Part shown: in pieces, positions 63,911-64,000 of the stretch
Numbering within the stretch: the stretch's first letter is position 1
Layout: every line of letters begins with the position of its first letter
DNA from: JBNKFV01 sp050290265
GTDB lineage: Bacteria; Pseudomonadota; Gammaproteobacteria; Pseudomonadales; Cellvibrionaceae
Assembly (NCBI GenBank): GCA_050290265.1
Contig: JBNKHI010000008.1
Location: 1-64,000 of the forward strand
Direction: 5' to 3'
DNA length: 64,000 nt
The notes under the pieces: generated by a model
Databases searched by the model: none
Seen by the model: the letters and a program-made list of their open reading frames with translations, nothing else
Told to the model about the DNA's origin: nothing
Program-made: the position numbers and the translations under genes

Positions 63911-64000
63911 CTAAACACCACACACTCGACGGTGGTCGCGCAAGGACTGCGCCAACTGTGCGCAGGCCGGCGCATGCTTTTCCAGCATAGCGGCAATTAG
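63911..64000 (-). CDS. Partial CDS, C-terminal end of an upstream gene
   Basis: The last 29 codons of a gene that starts beyond the right window edge. The frame reads on without stops from position 64000 to a TAG at 63911-63913 and ends in the basic, Cys-containing stretch SLRDHRRVCGV. The stop is 2 bases before the ligase ATG, which is typical of operon coupling. Too little is present to name it; clusters of this kind in other marine gammaproteobacteria may begin with a thermostable-hemolysin-type or acyltransferase gene, but that is only a recollection, not seen here. Confidence 0.55.
   Translation of the reverse strand, partial: LIAAMLEKHAPACAQLAQSLRDHRRVCGV

Noticed and set aside
1..64000. 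tRNA, rRNA, CRISPR arrays, insertion sequences and prophage genes
   Set aside because: No tRNA T-loop pattern, repeat-spacer array, transposase or phage gene was seen by reading all gaps and proteins; a covariance-model search would be more sensitive for small RNAs.

Overview
The window is chromosomal DNA of a Gram-negative gammaproteobacterium, most likely a marine relative of the Pseudomonadales/Cellvibrionales. The evidence is a type IV pilus pilMNOPQ-aroK block, FabA/FabB unsaturated fatty acid synthesis, ubiquinone genes in the Pseudomonas-type order ubiE-ubiJ-ubiB-hisI-hisE-tatABC, and many outer-membrane and lipoprotein products. Base composition is moderate and even. I see no prophage, insertion sequence, CRISPR array, rRNA or tRNA gene. 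Almost all of it is coding.

Layout. 0.1-5.7 kb (minus): aroK and the type IV pilus assembly operon pilQPONM, divergent from PBP1a (5.8-8.5 kb). 8.6-11.2 kb: rpmE and priA. 11.4-14.0 kb: an accessory block with a peroxiredoxin-glutaredoxin fusion, a hydroxycinnamoyl-CoA hydratase-lyase and its probable MarR regulator, including a perfect palindromic operator candidate. 14.2-17.5 kb: SPOR-domain protein, hslV-hslU behind a textbook heat-shock promoter, and a DUF971 protein. 17.6-22.4 kb: an RND efflux pair coupled to dgkA. 22.4-27.9 kb: ubiE-ubiJ-ubiB-hisI-hisE-tatABC, closed by a strong terminator. 27.9-33.9 kb: small housekeeping and accessory genes (potassium-channel-like protein, dtd, pip, tag, GNAT, DUF5666, DUF488). 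33.9-36.8 kb: a REC-GGDEF-REC protein, a small unknown and a HisC-type aminotransferase. 36.9-40.1 kb: rplU-rpmA-obgE-proB (read from the right). 40.4-44.5 kb: ispB, galU, fabA, fabB. 44.5-51.4 kb: an unknown gene, a small lipoprotein, DUF2238, an LtaS-type transferase, a glycerophosphodiesterase with a Pho-box-like site, and a DUF255 protein.

The right third (51.5-64 kb, minus strand) holds the accessory modules of most interest. (a) A GT2 - VTT/DedA-like - ArnT-like - DUF3080 set looks like a self-contained pathway that loads, moves and transfers a polyprenyl-phosphate-linked sugar in the envelope. (b) A QseBC-like two-component system, a cupredoxin, an FTR1 permease and a small outer-membrane-barrel-like protein look like a regulated metal (iron) uptake operon. 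(c) An AMP-dependent ligase, a haem-oxygenase-like diiron protein with a full ligand pattern, an SDR and a periplasmic repeat protein form a probable uncharacterised metabolic pathway. It starts with a gene cut off by the window edge.

Other points worth reading: tag has no ATG, GTG or TTG able to encode its zinc-binding N-terminus; UbiB carries Asp-Met-Ala where the family has Asp-(Phe/Cys)-Gly; and the hslV leader carries a hairpin right after the heat-shock promoter. All calls rest on reading the sequence and family knowledge; no database search was run.
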